Shown here in pieces: positions 32,805-41,090 of a DNA stretch of 64,000 nt. The stretch lies in the NCBI RefSeq assembly GCF_017488845.2, contig NZ_CP083373.1, forward strand, positions 718,208 to 782,207, given 5' to 3'. The translations under genes and the position numbers were made by a program. Each line of letters opens with the position of its first letter. Within the stretch, counting starts at the first letter, position 1. Source of the stretch: Ensifer canadensis. Its GTDB lineage: Bacteria; Pseudomonadota; Alphaproteobacteria; Rhizobiales; Rhizobiaceae. Below the pieces are notes generated by a model, which was not told the origin of the DNA, did not search any database, and was given only the letters and a program-made list of their open reading frames with translations.

Positions 32805-33890
32805 CTAGCGATCGATGACGAGATCGCTCAGCGGCTTCGAACAGCACGGCAGAAAGAGTCCGGCATCTATCTCTCGTTGCCGGATGCCGCCATTGTGGTT
32901 CATCTCGACCGAGCCGGATACCAGTTTCGACTTGCATGTGCCGCAAACGCCATTCGAACAGGATGAGGGAAGCTTTACTCCTGCCTTTTTTGCGCAGGCG
33001 AGCACGGTCTGCTCACCTGCAACCTCGATCTTGCGAGCCTGTTTGGAAAATTCGACCTGGAATGTTCGGGTGGCGGGCTGTTCGACGTTAGGAATATCCA
33101 CGTCGTCGATCACCGCTGCATCGAAGCTCTCCTCGATATAGTTGGACGCCTGAACGCCCAGTTCGGCCGTGATCGCGCGCGCCGCCGCCATGAACGGCGC
33201 AGGGCCGCAGCACATGATGATGCGTTCAGCGACGTCGGGAACCGCGAGTTGCATATATGCAGCCGATATGCGTCCCGTCAGACCGTGCCAATTGGCCTCA
33301 CCGGAAACGACTTCCGGCAGAAACTGCAGTCGCAGGCCCTTCACTCGGTTGGCCAGATTGGCGAGTTCGTCGCGAAAGATGAGGTCCTTCGGGGTCCGCG
33401 CCGCGTGCATGAAGACAACATCGGCGGGTTCGCACGTGTCTGCCAACTCGCGGACCATCGCCATGACCGGGGTAATCCCTGATCCTCCGGACAGAAACAG
33501 ATACTTCCGGCCGTTCGGCCGAACGAAGTGGCCGAGAGGACCGTTTGCCTTGACCTTGGCGTTGACGACGAGCTTGTCATGAAGCCAGTTCGATATCTTG
33601 CCGCCGGCGACGCGTTTGACCGTGACCGAGAACGCATTGCTGCGCTTCGGGGACGACGATATGCTGTAGCACCGGCTTTCCGGCTCGCCATCAACATCGA
33701 GGTCGAACAGGAAATATTGACCGGCTTCGAAGGCAAAACGTTTGCCCTCGGGAGACGCAAAGGTGAAGGTCTTCACGTCGTGCGTTTCCTGATGGACATC
33801 CACGCAGACCAGATCTTCATCCCTGTCGCGGCTCCACAAGTTGTCAGGCTCAAGACGCCCGACCGGAGAAAAGGAGCTCTTAGTATCCAT
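32805..33890 (-). CDS. NAD(P)H-ferredoxin-type reductase of the Rieske oxygenase (GbcB-like)
   Basis: 361 residues. FAD-binding domain (RCYSISSSP near 90), NAD domain (LSGGSGITPVMAM, MCCGPAPFM) and a C-terminal plant-type 2Fe-2S ferredoxin (CSNGVCGTCKSK with a fourth Cys in LFLPCC). The order FAD-NAD-2Fe2S is that of GbcB and related reductases. It passes electrons from NAD(P)H to the Rieske oxygenase encoded just upstream. ATG 33890 overlaps the oxygenase 3' end by 11 bp, indicating coupling. Confidence 0.92.
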   Translation of the reverse strand: MDTKSSFSPVGRLEPDNLWSRDRDEDLVCVDVHQETHDVKTFTFASPEGKRFAFEAGQYFLFDLDVDGEPESRCYSISSSPKRSNAFSVTVKRVAGGKISNWLHDKLVVNAKVKANGPLGHFVRPNGRKYLFLSGGSGITPVMAMVRELADTCEPADVVFMHAARTPKDLIFRDELANLANRVKGLRLQFLPEVVSGEANWHGLTGRISAAYMQLAVPDVAERIIMCCGPAPFMAAARAITAELGVQASNYIEESFDAAVIDDVDIPNVEQPATRTFQVEFSKQARKIEVAGEQTVLACAKKAGVKLPSSCSNGVCGTCKSKLVSGSVEMNHNGGIRQREIDAGLFLPCCSKPLSDLVIDR

Positions 33891-35133
33891 GGGCACGCAT
33901 CCGGTCGATGTACCAAGACGTGAACTTGTCGAGGTTGGTTTCGGAGAAGGGTGAGTAGGGGCCTGGCACATAGGCTGGATCTTCGATCCCGGCGTGCGAG
34001 CGGGCGACGAGTTCGGCGTCCTGCTCGGTCGTGGCGATCCAGACGTTGGTCAGCTTTTCGAGGTCGTAATCGACGCCTTCGACCGCATCCTTGTGCACGA
34101 GCCATTTCGTCCGCACGAGCGTCTTATCCGCTGAGAGCGGTATGACGATCGAAACGACGGCGTGGTCGCCCATGAAGTGGTTCCAGCTGTTGTGGCCCCA
34201 GAGGTGCATATCGCCGAGATCCTTGCGCAATATCGTGCCGAGCAGCTTTGCCGAGGCTGCGGTCGCGTCGGGGGTCTGGGATTCGCCAGCACCCGAAATG
34301 ACGAGCCGTTGCGTTCGGAAATTAGTGGTGCAGTTCACCAATTGCTCGACCGCTGCAGATGGATACCCGTCCGCCTCCCACCGCTTGGTGCGTTCCGCAT
34401 AGAGCGAGAAATGCTCCTCGGCCTGGGCGCGATCTTCCAGGCTCAAGGCGTCCGGGTCGAAGCCGAAATCGAGGTCGACAAAGGAGACGCAGAGTTCGGG
34501 ATGGTTAGCGGAGCAGTGGTAGCATTCACGGTTGTTTTCGATCGTGAGCTTCCAGTTGCCCTGTTCGATGACATCGGATTCGTACGCGACCTTGGCGTTG
34601 CTGATATCGTAGGGTGCAAGGCGTTCGGCCATGACGTCGATGAGGCGCTCGATATCTTCGGGCGGATTGTCCGATAGGCAGACATAGATGAGGCCGCCAA
34701 CCGACTTGAATGCCGCCGCCTTGAGGCTGCGGCATTCCTTGTCGAAGTTCTTGCCCATATGAGGCGCGTAGCTCAGCTCGCCCGTCAACTCATAGGTCCA
34801 GGTATGATAGGGACAGACGAGCTTCGAAACGATCGTCTTGCCCGGATCCAGCAGACGTGAGCCGCGGTGACGGCAGACGTTGTGCATGACGCGGATATCG
34901 CCGTCGTCGTCGCGAAGGACGATGAGGCTCGTCTTGCCGATATCAATAACGGATGCATCGCCAGGCTCCGGCACATCGCATTCAAGGCCGATACAGATCC
35001 AGTGCCGGCGGAAGAACACCTCGAGATCTGCCTCGAACACGTCCTCGCGTGTGTAAAGGCCGGCTGGAAGTGAATGTCCTTCAGCCCTTGCGTCCAGGAG
35101 GGCCGATATGGGAGAAGCAAATGTCTGCAGCAT
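33880..35133 (-). CDS. Rieske oxygenase, betaine demethylase type (GbcA/Stc2-like)
   Basis: 417 residues. Rieske cluster ligands Cys87-X-His89 and Cys107-X2-His110 (CRHRG, CPYHTW). The mononuclear iron site is in ENNRECYHCSANHPEL, and the catalytic domain extends to the C-terminus. It resembles glycine betaine (GbcA) and stachydrine (Stc2) N-demethylases, which release formaldehyde. With the reductase and the flavin demethylase it would strip successive methyl groups from a betaine. AAGG upstream of the ATG. Divergent from the LysR gene. Confidence 0.92.
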   Translation of the reverse strand: MLQTFASPISALLDARAEGHSLPAGLYTREDVFEADLEVFFRRHWICIGLECDVPEPGDASVIDIGKTSLIVLRDDDGDIRVMHNVCRHRGSRLLDPGKTIVSKLVCPYHTWTYELTGELSYAPHMGKNFDKECRSLKAAAFKSVGGLIYVCLSDNPPEDIERLIDVMAERLAPYDISNAKVAYESDVIEQGNWKLTIENNRECYHCSANHPELCVSFVDLDFGFDPDALSLEDRAQAEEHFSLYAERTKRWEADGYPSAAVEQLVNCTTNFRTQRLVISGAGESQTPDATAASAKLLGTILRKDLGDMHLWGHNSWNHFMGDHAVVSIVIPLSADKTLVRTKWLVHKDAVEGVDYDLEKLTNVWIATTEQDAELVARSHAGIEDPAYVPGPYSPFSETNLDKFTSWYIDRMRAHGY

Positions 35134-35229
35134 AAATCCACCTTATGTTCCGATCGAAAGGCCGAGGGGCTGAAAGACAAAATCGCTCAACTATTCTGGT
35201 CGCTCAACGGCATAAATATGCGCAGGTGA

Positions 35230-35246
35230 CATTACCAAATGTAATG
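35230..35246. promoter_or_regulatory. LysR-type operator
   Basis: CATTAC-caaat-GTAATG, a perfect 6-bp-arm dyad containing the T-N11-A core. It lies 8 bp before the LysR start and about 100 bp from the divergent oxygenase gene. Confidence 0.6.
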
Positions 35247-35254
35247 GAAGACAG

Positions 35255-36166
35255 ATGTCGAACCTGAGGAAGAAACTACCGCCGCTCACCGCCTTGACGG
35301 CATTTGAAGCGGCGGCCCGCTTGTCCAGCTTCACGCGCGCGGCGACGGAGCTCGGTGTTACTCAGGCTGCCGTAAGCCGGCAAATCCATTTGCTGGAAGA
35401 AGATTTCGGTTTCCCCTTGTTTCGGCGGCTCCACCGCAAGATCGAATTGACGGAGAAGGGCAAGCTGCTTTCAGCAGCGGCCGGCGACGCGTTCAATCTG
35501 ATTGCCGACACCGTAGCCGACCTCCGATCTGAAGGCCCGGATGATGAGTTGGCCATCTCGGCGACCATTTCCTTCTCGCACTTCTGGCTTCTGCCAAGGA
35601 TCGCCGCGTTTTCTCGCGCCCATCCCGAAATCAAACTTCGCATCATTACGCAGGATGCCCGAACAAGCATCGAGACAAGCGATGTAGACCTGGCGATCCG
35701 CTACGGAACCGGTACTTGGTCGGACGGTCAGGCGGAGCTATTGTTCGACGACGAAGTTTTCCCGATTTGCAGCGCAGATTATTTGCTCACGGCTGGCGAG
35801 GTCCGCACACCGCAAGATCTTGTCGGCCATCCTTTGATATCAAGCGATACGGAAGATCCTACATGGACGGGCTGGGAGGAGTGGCTAGCGGCCTTTTCCG
35901 TGAAGGCGCCGAAAAAGGCCCGAGGCCTTCGATGCAGTTTCTACATCGAGGCCATTTATGCCGCAATGAACGGGCAAGGCATTGCGCTCGGTTGGAATCG
36001 TCTAGTGGCCGACCTTATCCAGCAAACTCGCTTGGTCCGTCTTACTGATGCATCCATCCGCACCAGGGCGGCCTACTTCGTCGTCGTTCCAACAAGGAAG
36101 CCAAAAAAAGAAAGTGGGAGACTGTTCATTGAGTGGCTGCGCGAGGTTTCCGCTTCCGCGGTTTGA
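35255..36166 (+). CDS. LysR-family regulator, GcvA-like
   Basis: 303 residues starting RKKLPPLTALTAFEAAARLSSFTRAATELGVTQ, the GcvA-type helix-turn-helix. An effector domain (95-300) follows with the GcvA-like LAIRYGTGTW block. Divergent from the Rieske oxygenase, with a CATTAC-N5-GTAATG dyad in between, so it probably controls the oxygenase/reductase pair and itself. GGAAG precedes the ATG. Confidence 0.9.
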   Translation: MSNLRKKLPPLTALTAFEAAARLSSFTRAATELGVTQAAVSRQIHLLEEDFGFPLFRRLHRKIELTEKGKLLSAAAGDAFNLIADTVADLRSEGPDDELAISATISFSHFWLLPRIAAFSRAHPEIKLRIITQDARTSIETSDVDLAIRYGTGTWSDGQAELLFDDEVFPICSADYLLTAGEVRTPQDLVGHPLISSDTEDPTWTGWEEWLAAFSVKAPKKARGLRCSFYIEAIYAAMNGQGIALGWNRLVADLIQQTRLVRLTDASIRTRAAYFVVVPTRKPKKESGRLFIEWLREVSASAV

Positions 36167-36522
36167 CGATTCTTACGCGTGTGTTGGGCCTGCCGTTCCT
36201 CTCCATCTCGAAGCGGGTTCGGGGTTGGGTTCCCGATAAGACAAGCGCTTGTTGCGGACTGCCAGCCTAGCCTTAGGCACGCCATTTGGCAGGCGCACCA
36301 AAACCCGCGACAATGTGAAAAGTTCCGGCATGGGACTTCAGTCTGATCGGCCCTTGGCAAAAGTCTGAGGTCGATTGTTGGGAAGCCGCGTTGCACTAAA
36401 TTTCTCAATTAGCCCATGTCGCTGAAGACCCTCACAAAAAAGCCATGGGTTTGTAACGGTGCCAGAGCGGCTCTTCCGTCCCTTCGGCTGCTCTGGTGCT
36501 GTTACCTCGGTTCGAGGAGACC
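36167..36522. other. Gap without a supported gene
   Basis: About 350 bp; no coding signal, repeat or clear promoter recognised. Confidence 0.4.
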
Positions 36523-36714
36523 ATGGGAGATATCAGGATGCATGAAAGACATAGCTATGGGCAGCCGGAAAAAACCGCATCAACCGGGTTGCCCATCGGT
36601 GTGATGCTTCTCTCGGTAGCAGCGATAGCCGTTTACCTGATCGTTGGAGGCGAAATTCTCAATGACAATAGCCGGGCCGTCGCCGTGTACCTTCCTAAGG
36701 TAGAGGCGAAATAG
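36523..36714 (+). CDS. Small single-pass membrane protein
   Basis: 63 residues with one transmembrane helix (GVMLLSVAAIAVYLIVGGEIL, about residues 25-46) between a charged N-terminus and a short C-terminal tail. No known family. ATG 36523 follows GAGGAG closely; ATG 36538 with GGGAG eight bases upstream is equally possible. It precedes the small-protein gene at 36743 by 28 bp, so the two may be co-transcribed. Confidence 0.55.
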   Translation: MGDIRMHERHSYGQPEKTASTGLPIGVMLLSVAAIAVYLIVGGEILNDNSRAVAVYLPKVEAK

Positions 36715-36742
36715 CCTTACTCAGGGCCAAGGGAGGCGCGGA

Positions 36743-37006
36743 ATGAGCTTGTTAAAGCTAGGGCGGGCTCGCCTGGGGATGGCGCTACCGCGCCATCGTG
36801 GGTGGTTGCTCGCAACCAAGGACCGGCGATTGGACGATCTCTTTGAATCCTACGCGCTGGCATCAACGACGCTCGACAATCTCCGGCGTGAGATGCCCCA
36901 TCGAGAGGCGCTTATAGACGAATACGAGGAAGTCTGCCGGGACCTGCAGGTAGATGTAGTTACGCTGCTCGCCCTGTTGGAGGAGCGAACCTTGCAGCGA
37001 AGCTAG
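36743..37006 (+). CDS. Small hypothetical protein of the GRxRxxxxLP family, copy 3
   Basis: 87 residues, ATG with GGAGG upstream. LLKLGRARLGMALPRHRGWLL (3-23), LFESYALASTTLDNLRREMP (33-52), LIDEYEEVCRDLQVDVVTLLALLEE (57-81). The same layout as the proteins at 24161 and 24496, closest to 24496. All helical, soluble, unknown function. Confidence 0.7.
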   Translation: MSLLKLGRARLGMALPRHRGWLLATKDRRLDDLFESYALASTTLDNLRREMPHREALIDEYEEVCRDLQVDVVTLLALLEERTLQRS

Positions 37007-37354
37007 CAGCTTGCCGGGGAGAAGGCTTTTTAAGCGCTCAGCTCGATAGCGTTGTTGCAGCACCCGCAAGCTCCAATGTCGCTGCCGGCATTGTAAATGC
37101 GGTAGTTGCATCTAGATCCATAGAAAAATTGTCGACGAAAACAAACTCGGCGCAGTACAGCGCAGGGGTCGTTCGCGCGTCCCGTAATTCAAATAGAAGG
37201 CCACGCTTGGCGACGCGGTGGGCACCGGACCTCTCAAGGTGGGTTTGACCGTCCATGACCGGCCAGGCCTGGCTCCTGTTAACCTTTCGTTAACCATATA
37301 TCCGGAACCTCCAGCCCTGGGGCTTTCCGCAATCTCTTACGGAAGGAAAACAGC
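37007..37354. other. Gap without a supported gene
   Basis: About 350 bp. GGAAC occurs at 37304 but the -10 spacing does not fit EcfG promoters. No gene recognised. Confidence 0.4.
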
Positions 37355-37606
37355 ATGAGGCTCGTGACACTGTCGGGAAGAATTATGGAGAACAGCCACC
37401 ATACCTTGATCGTGATGAGAGATGGCAGCACCTGTCAGGCGGTCTGCGTGGTCAATGACAGCGCGATTGGCGATATTCGTTCCAAGCTTACGACGCTTGA
37501 GAGGATTGCCAGCCGCAAGCTCGATGGCGGAGAATTGGCATTCGACGGTCACATTTGGATCACCGCTTCCGATCTGCCCGAGAGGACAGATGCCGTGCCG
37601 CATTGA
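37355..37606 (+). CDS. Small hypothetical protein, 83 residues
   Basis: AAGGA lies eight bases before the ATG. The sequence suggests a small alpha/beta domain (MRLVTLSGRIMENSHHTLIVMRD at the N-terminus, FDGHIWITASDLPER at the end). No family recognised. Isolated gene among other short stress-type genes. Confidence 0.5.
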   Translation: MRLVTLSGRIMENSHHTLIVMRDGSTCQAVCVVNDSAIGDIRSKLTTLERIASRKLDGGELAFDGHIWITASDLPERTDAVPH

Positions 37607-37694
37607 TCATCGTCGATCGTACTTGCCCCAAAAGGCCCAACATCTAGATTAGTTGCGGCACCTGCGGAAGGGGCCGGACGAGGTTCGACTTGCG

Positions 37695-37964
37695 ATGAAG
37701 CGTATCGTCGAAGCTGTCGAGGGGTACACGGCCGTGAGCAAGCACTGTGGAACCCACACCCTGGTCAATGACAGTGATCTCGAGGTGCGGTCGGGCGAAA
37801 TCCATCATCTGGCCGAGCGGTTTGCACGAAACGACCCTGCCAGTGCATCGGCGATGCTCGTGGCTGCTGAAGACGTTGCGGCTCGGATCAAGTTGCCTGT
37901 TTCAATGGCCAAACTTCAACGACGCCATGCGCAACCGCACAGGGCACGCACGAAACCTTTTTGA
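37695..37964 (+). CDS. Possible small protein, overlapping the YciI-like gene
   Basis: 89 residues from ATG 37695. The middle (LEVRSGEIHHLAERFARNDPASASAMLVAAEDV) looks like a natural helical segment. The last 25 residues run antiparallel into the YciI-like gene (37888-38220), which argues that the true end has been lost or that the frame is spurious. SD weak. Confidence 0.3.
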   Translation: MKRIVEAVEGYTAVSKHCGTHTLVNDSDLEVRSGEIHHLAERFARNDPASASAMLVAAEDVAARIKLPVSMAKLQRRHAQPHRARTKPF

Positions 37965-38220
37965 TAGCTTCGCTCAGGTCGGCAGCTTCGATGATGGCGA
38001 AACCGGCGATCGGCAAGGCGGACGACATGAACGGTCCATCGCGGGTTTCCACGCCGTGAGCGTCTGGATTGCGAACCTGCACCGGTTCGCCAGCGATCCC
38101 CATCACAGCGCCGTCGGACCGAAGTTTGGCGTCCTGGGCGTGCGCGGCGTCTCTGGCGGACTTGGGCGTGCGGTCGTAGTCGGCCGGATCGCCATATCCG
38201 ATTGTGATTAACTTGGGCAT
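37888..38220 (-). CDS. YciI-family (YCII-related, DGPF) protein
   Basis: 110 residues with the YCII-domain signature: MPKLITIGYGD at the N-terminus, VRDGPF-like motif (ETRDGPFMSSALPIAGFAIIEAADLSEA) and a C-terminal HGVVEVWPL. The family is a dimeric ferredoxin-like fold; some members hydrolyse or sense small molecules, and many sit with ECF sigma factors. No sigma gene is adjacent here. AAAGGAG precedes the ATG. Confidence 0.8.
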   Translation of the reverse strand: MPKLITIGYGDPADYDRTPKSARDAAHAQDAKLRSDGAVMGIAGEPVQVRNPDAHGVETRDGPFMSSALPIAGFAIIEAADLSEAIKKVSCVPCAVAHGVVEVWPLKQAT

Positions 38221-38585
38221 TGTCTCGTCTCCTTTCAGTCACGAAACCACCGACGGTCCGTCCTCGAACATGATGCCCCGCAGGAACACCACTTCACGGA
38301 ACGCCTCTGCGGCCATTTCAATCGGGCAAATGGATCACACCTCCGTCCCCGCAGGATCGCAAATCTGCTTGCATAATGCAACCGGAGTCTGACGCGCCGG
38401 AGCTTGTGCAGATGGCCGACGATCAGTCTTTGATCGCAAAAGGCGACGCGAAAAAAGTCAACCTTACCCGGCTTCGAATTCTCAACGTTTTCAGCCTGGT
38501 CCGCCGATCTGTTAATTTGAACGCTCAGACGGAGCTTCAACTGTATCCGTATGGGAAGCGGCCATTTCCGATTCTGTGAAATCCT
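38221..38585. other. Gap without a supported gene
   Basis: About 365 bp. Several short open frames, none with a start signal or recognisable motif. Confidence 0.35.
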
Positions 38586-38774
38586 TCAAAGCGCTTGCCG
38601 CGTCTTGCTCGCTGCATCGCGGCAAGTCTGCAGAATGTCCTCTTTCTGCAAGCTGCGGGTGGTCCCGCAGACAAAGCACTGGAACACCTCTCTCGTCTCC
38701 ATGCCCGAGATTGTGAGTCTCTCGCGCATGCCGCACCTCGGGCACTGAATTTGAAAGCTGTCGGAGCGATCCAC
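38586..38774 (-). CDS. Small zinc-ribbon protein
   Basis: 62 residues. Two CxxC pairs (CPRC near residue 11, CFVC near 33) spaced as in a zinc ribbon, then a helical tail. A GTG start with GGGAGG five bases upstream supports translation. The role is unknown; similar short ribbons bind nucleic acid or protein partners. Confidence 0.6.
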   Translation of the reverse strand: MDRSDSFQIQCPRCGMRERLTISGMETREVFQCFVCGTTRSLQKEDILQTCRDAASKTRQAL

Positions 38775-38884
38775 GGCTGCCTCCCGCTTGCTTCAGAGTT
38801 GAACAATCAACTGGCTCACCGAAAGGTAATTTCAAGATGACCTACTGCCCGCCGCTGGATTGGCTCCAGCCGGTGAAGATGTAG

Positions 38885-39212
38885 CGTATCATCGCGGATG
38901 GGAGCGTCGAAGCCTATCGACCTCTGATCCCGTCAACGAGCACGCTCATTTCGCCAGGGAACTAGCAACACGGCCCACGTTGACTATGCCGCCCACACGC
39001 TGGGCCGCAATACCGGCGCGATCGGCGTTTCACTGGCCTACATGGCTGGAGCGATCGAACGCCCGTTACCCGCAAGATCCCGATGTAATCGCGCACCCGC
39101 AGCTTTCTACGAATTCCCGGTCCGGAGGCGATCCTGTCGCATGCGGAAGTCAACCAAGCAGGCCGGTGAGTGCGATCTCACCCGGCTTCCGTTCGCCCCC
39201 AAGGTGATCGCT
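38885..39212 (+). pseudogene. Relic of an N-acetylmuramoyl-L-alanine amidase
   Basis: Three plus-strand frames alternate: RIIADGSVEAYRPLIP, then VDYAAHTLGRNTGAIGVSLAYMAGAIERP, then ILSHAEVNQAG and ECDLTRLPFAPK. This matches peptidoglycan-recognition type amidases (AHTxxxNTGSIGVSxxxMAGA ... VLSHAEV ... WDxTRLP). At least three frameshifts and an internal loss. Such amidases are often phage or gene-transfer-agent lysins. Confidence 0.65.
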
Positions 39213-39276
39213 TAGGCCTATGCACCATCACACGCGCCGTGAAGCCAAAGTCACTGCCATTTGCCAGCGGCTCGGA

Positions 39277-40029
39277 CTAGATCGGGCCGTCGACGATCAC
39301 CAATGCACGGCCCTGCGAGCAATTCTCGATGCGGGCATTGACCTGGTAGATTTCCTGCAACATCGGAGTGGTGATGACGCTTGCGGTCTTGCCGCTTGCA
39401 ACCATTGTTCCATTGGCTATGACGATGGTGTTTTCGCAATAACGCAGGGCATGGTTGAGGTCGTGAAGCGCGATGAGAACGATCATGCCTTTGCGGCGAG
39501 CAAGGTTGGAAACAAAACTCAGCACGTCAACCTGGCGGTGAAGGTCAAGAGCCGAGGTCGGTTCGTCCATCAGCAGCACTTCGGGCTTGCGGATTAGCGC
39601 CTGGGCGAGGGAGACCAACTGGCGCTGTCCGCCGGAAAGTTCGCCGAGGCCGCGAAACGCGAGCGCGTCGATCCGTAGTGCCTTCAAAATGCTGTCGATT
39701 TCATCGAGCTCGTCATTGTGAACGCGCCAGCCGCTGCCTTGCTTTGCAGATAGGAGAATAGATTCATATACCGTCAAGACAGCGTTTGCGCCGGTGTCCT
39801 GCGGCATGTAGCAGATGCTCGTTTGCGCGCGCTCGGTGTCAGACAGATGGACGAGACCTGGCCCGGAAATAAGCGACGCTATGCGTTTGAAAAGTGTCGA
39901 CTTGCCCGCAGCGTTCGGGCCAATCACGGCGGTCATACTGCCTTTTTCCAGAATGTCGGTACTGACGCCGGAAAGGACAGAACTGCGGCCATACATGGCG
40001 CCGATATTATCAAGTGCGAGCGCTACCAT
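39277..40029 (-). CDS. Iron-siderophore ABC transporter ATPase (FecE-like)
   Basis: 250 residues. Walker A GPNAAGKST (37-45), signature ELSGGQRQLVSLAQAL, Walker B VLLMDEPTSALD, switch His in LIALHDLNHAL. The FecE/BtuD/FhuC family. It overlaps the permease gene by 7 bp and is the third gene of the operon starting at 42221. Confidence 0.92.
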   Translation of the reverse strand: MVALALDNIGAMYGRSSVLSGVSTDILEKGSMTAVIGPNAAGKSTLFKRIASLISGPGLVHLSDTERAQTSICYMPQDTGANAVLTVYESILLSAKQGSGWRVHNDELDEIDSILKALRIDALAFRGLGELSGGQRQLVSLAQALIRKPEVLLMDEPTSALDLHRQVDVLSFVSNLARRKGMIVLIALHDLNHALRYCENTIVIANGTMVASGKTASVITTPMLQEIYQVNARIENCSQGRALVIVDGPI

Positions 40030-41087
40030 GCGCGCCTCCGATTGCTGAAGATCAGGACGAAGAAGAACGGTACGCCGATGAGGGCGGTGATCACACCGAT
40101 CGGCAAAATCGCACCAGGGATGATCATCTTACTGACGACCGATGTCGCCGAGAGCAGCAGCGCGCCGCAAATAACCGAGCCCGGCAGGAAGAAGCGCTGG
40201 TCCTCGCCGACGAGCATGCGGGCGATATGGGGTCCGACCAGGCCGACAAAGCCAATAGTGCCCACGAACGACACCGGGATGGCAGCAAGCAGGCTGACGA
40301 TCATCATCGTCTGCAGGCGCAGTCGACGCACGTTCACGCCCATGCTGGCTGCCTTATCATCGCCGAGACGAAGCGCCGTCAATGCCCAGGCGTCCTTCAT
40401 CAGGAACGGGACCATCGCAACCAGAATGGCCCCAGTGAAGTAAACCTTCGGCCAGGTCGCCTTGGTGAGGCTGCCCATTGTCCAGAACACCACCGCTGCA
40501 AGCGCCTGTTCAGAGGCCAGATATTCCAGCAAGGAAAGTGCGGCGTTGAACGTGAAGACAAGCGCAATGCCGAGTAGCACGATCGTTTCGACGCTGACGC
40601 CGCGCATTGTCGAGGCGAAATGGATGAAGAGGGCTGCCACCATCGCCATCAGGAAGGCATTGAGTGGAACCATGTACTGGATCGCTGCCGGAAACAGCGC
40701 GACGCCACCGACCAATGCCAACGCAGCGCCGAAACTGGCTGCAGCGGAAATCCCGAGCGTGAAAGGGCTGGCAAGCGGATTGGAAAGGATCGTCTGCATT
40801 TGGGCGCCCGCAACCGATAGGGAGGCGCCTACCGTTACTGCCATCAATGCAATCGGCATGCGGATATCCCAAACGATGACGCGCAGCTGTTGCGCGACGG
40901 CGGCCGGGTCGAGCATTGCCGACAGGACGTCCGAAAGTGGGTAATTTGCCGGCCCGAGCGCCATGTCGAGCGATATGCTGAAGCACAATGCAATGACAAG
41001 CAAGCTCAAGATGGCAATGCGGCGAAAAGCGAGGGCGCGGTATAGATCGCGTCCCGTTGACTCGGTGGTCGCAGCCTCGATGGCCAT
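40023..41087 (-). CDS. Iron-siderophore ABC transporter permease (FecCD family)
   Basis: 354 residues with about nine or ten membrane helices. FecCD signatures: LGISAAASFGAALALVGG, VLLGIALVFTFNAAL and GFVGLVGPHIARMLVGEDQRFFLPGS. It forms the channel for ferric-siderophore import. Three bases separate it from the binding-protein gene. Confidence 0.92.
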   Translation of the reverse strand: MAIEAATTESTGRDLYRALAFRRIAILSLLVIALCFSISLDMALGPANYPLSDVLSAMLDPAAVAQQLRVIVWDIRMPIALMAVTVGASLSVAGAQMQTILSNPLASPFTLGISAAASFGAALALVGGVALFPAAIQYMVPLNAFLMAMVAALFIHFASTMRGVSVETIVLLGIALVFTFNAALSLLEYLASEQALAAVVFWTMGSLTKATWPKVYFTGAILVAMVPFLMKDAWALTALRLGDDKAASMGVNVRRLRLQTMMIVSLLAAIPVSFVGTIGFVGLVGPHIARMLVGEDQRFFLPGSVICGALLLSATSVVSKMIIPGAILPIGVITALIGVPFFFVLIFSNRRRAW

Positions 41088-41090
41088 GGA

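Noticed and set aside
37304..37326. GGAAC upstream of the gene at 37355
   Set aside because: The T-run follows after only 15-16 bases, outside the 18-19 base window.
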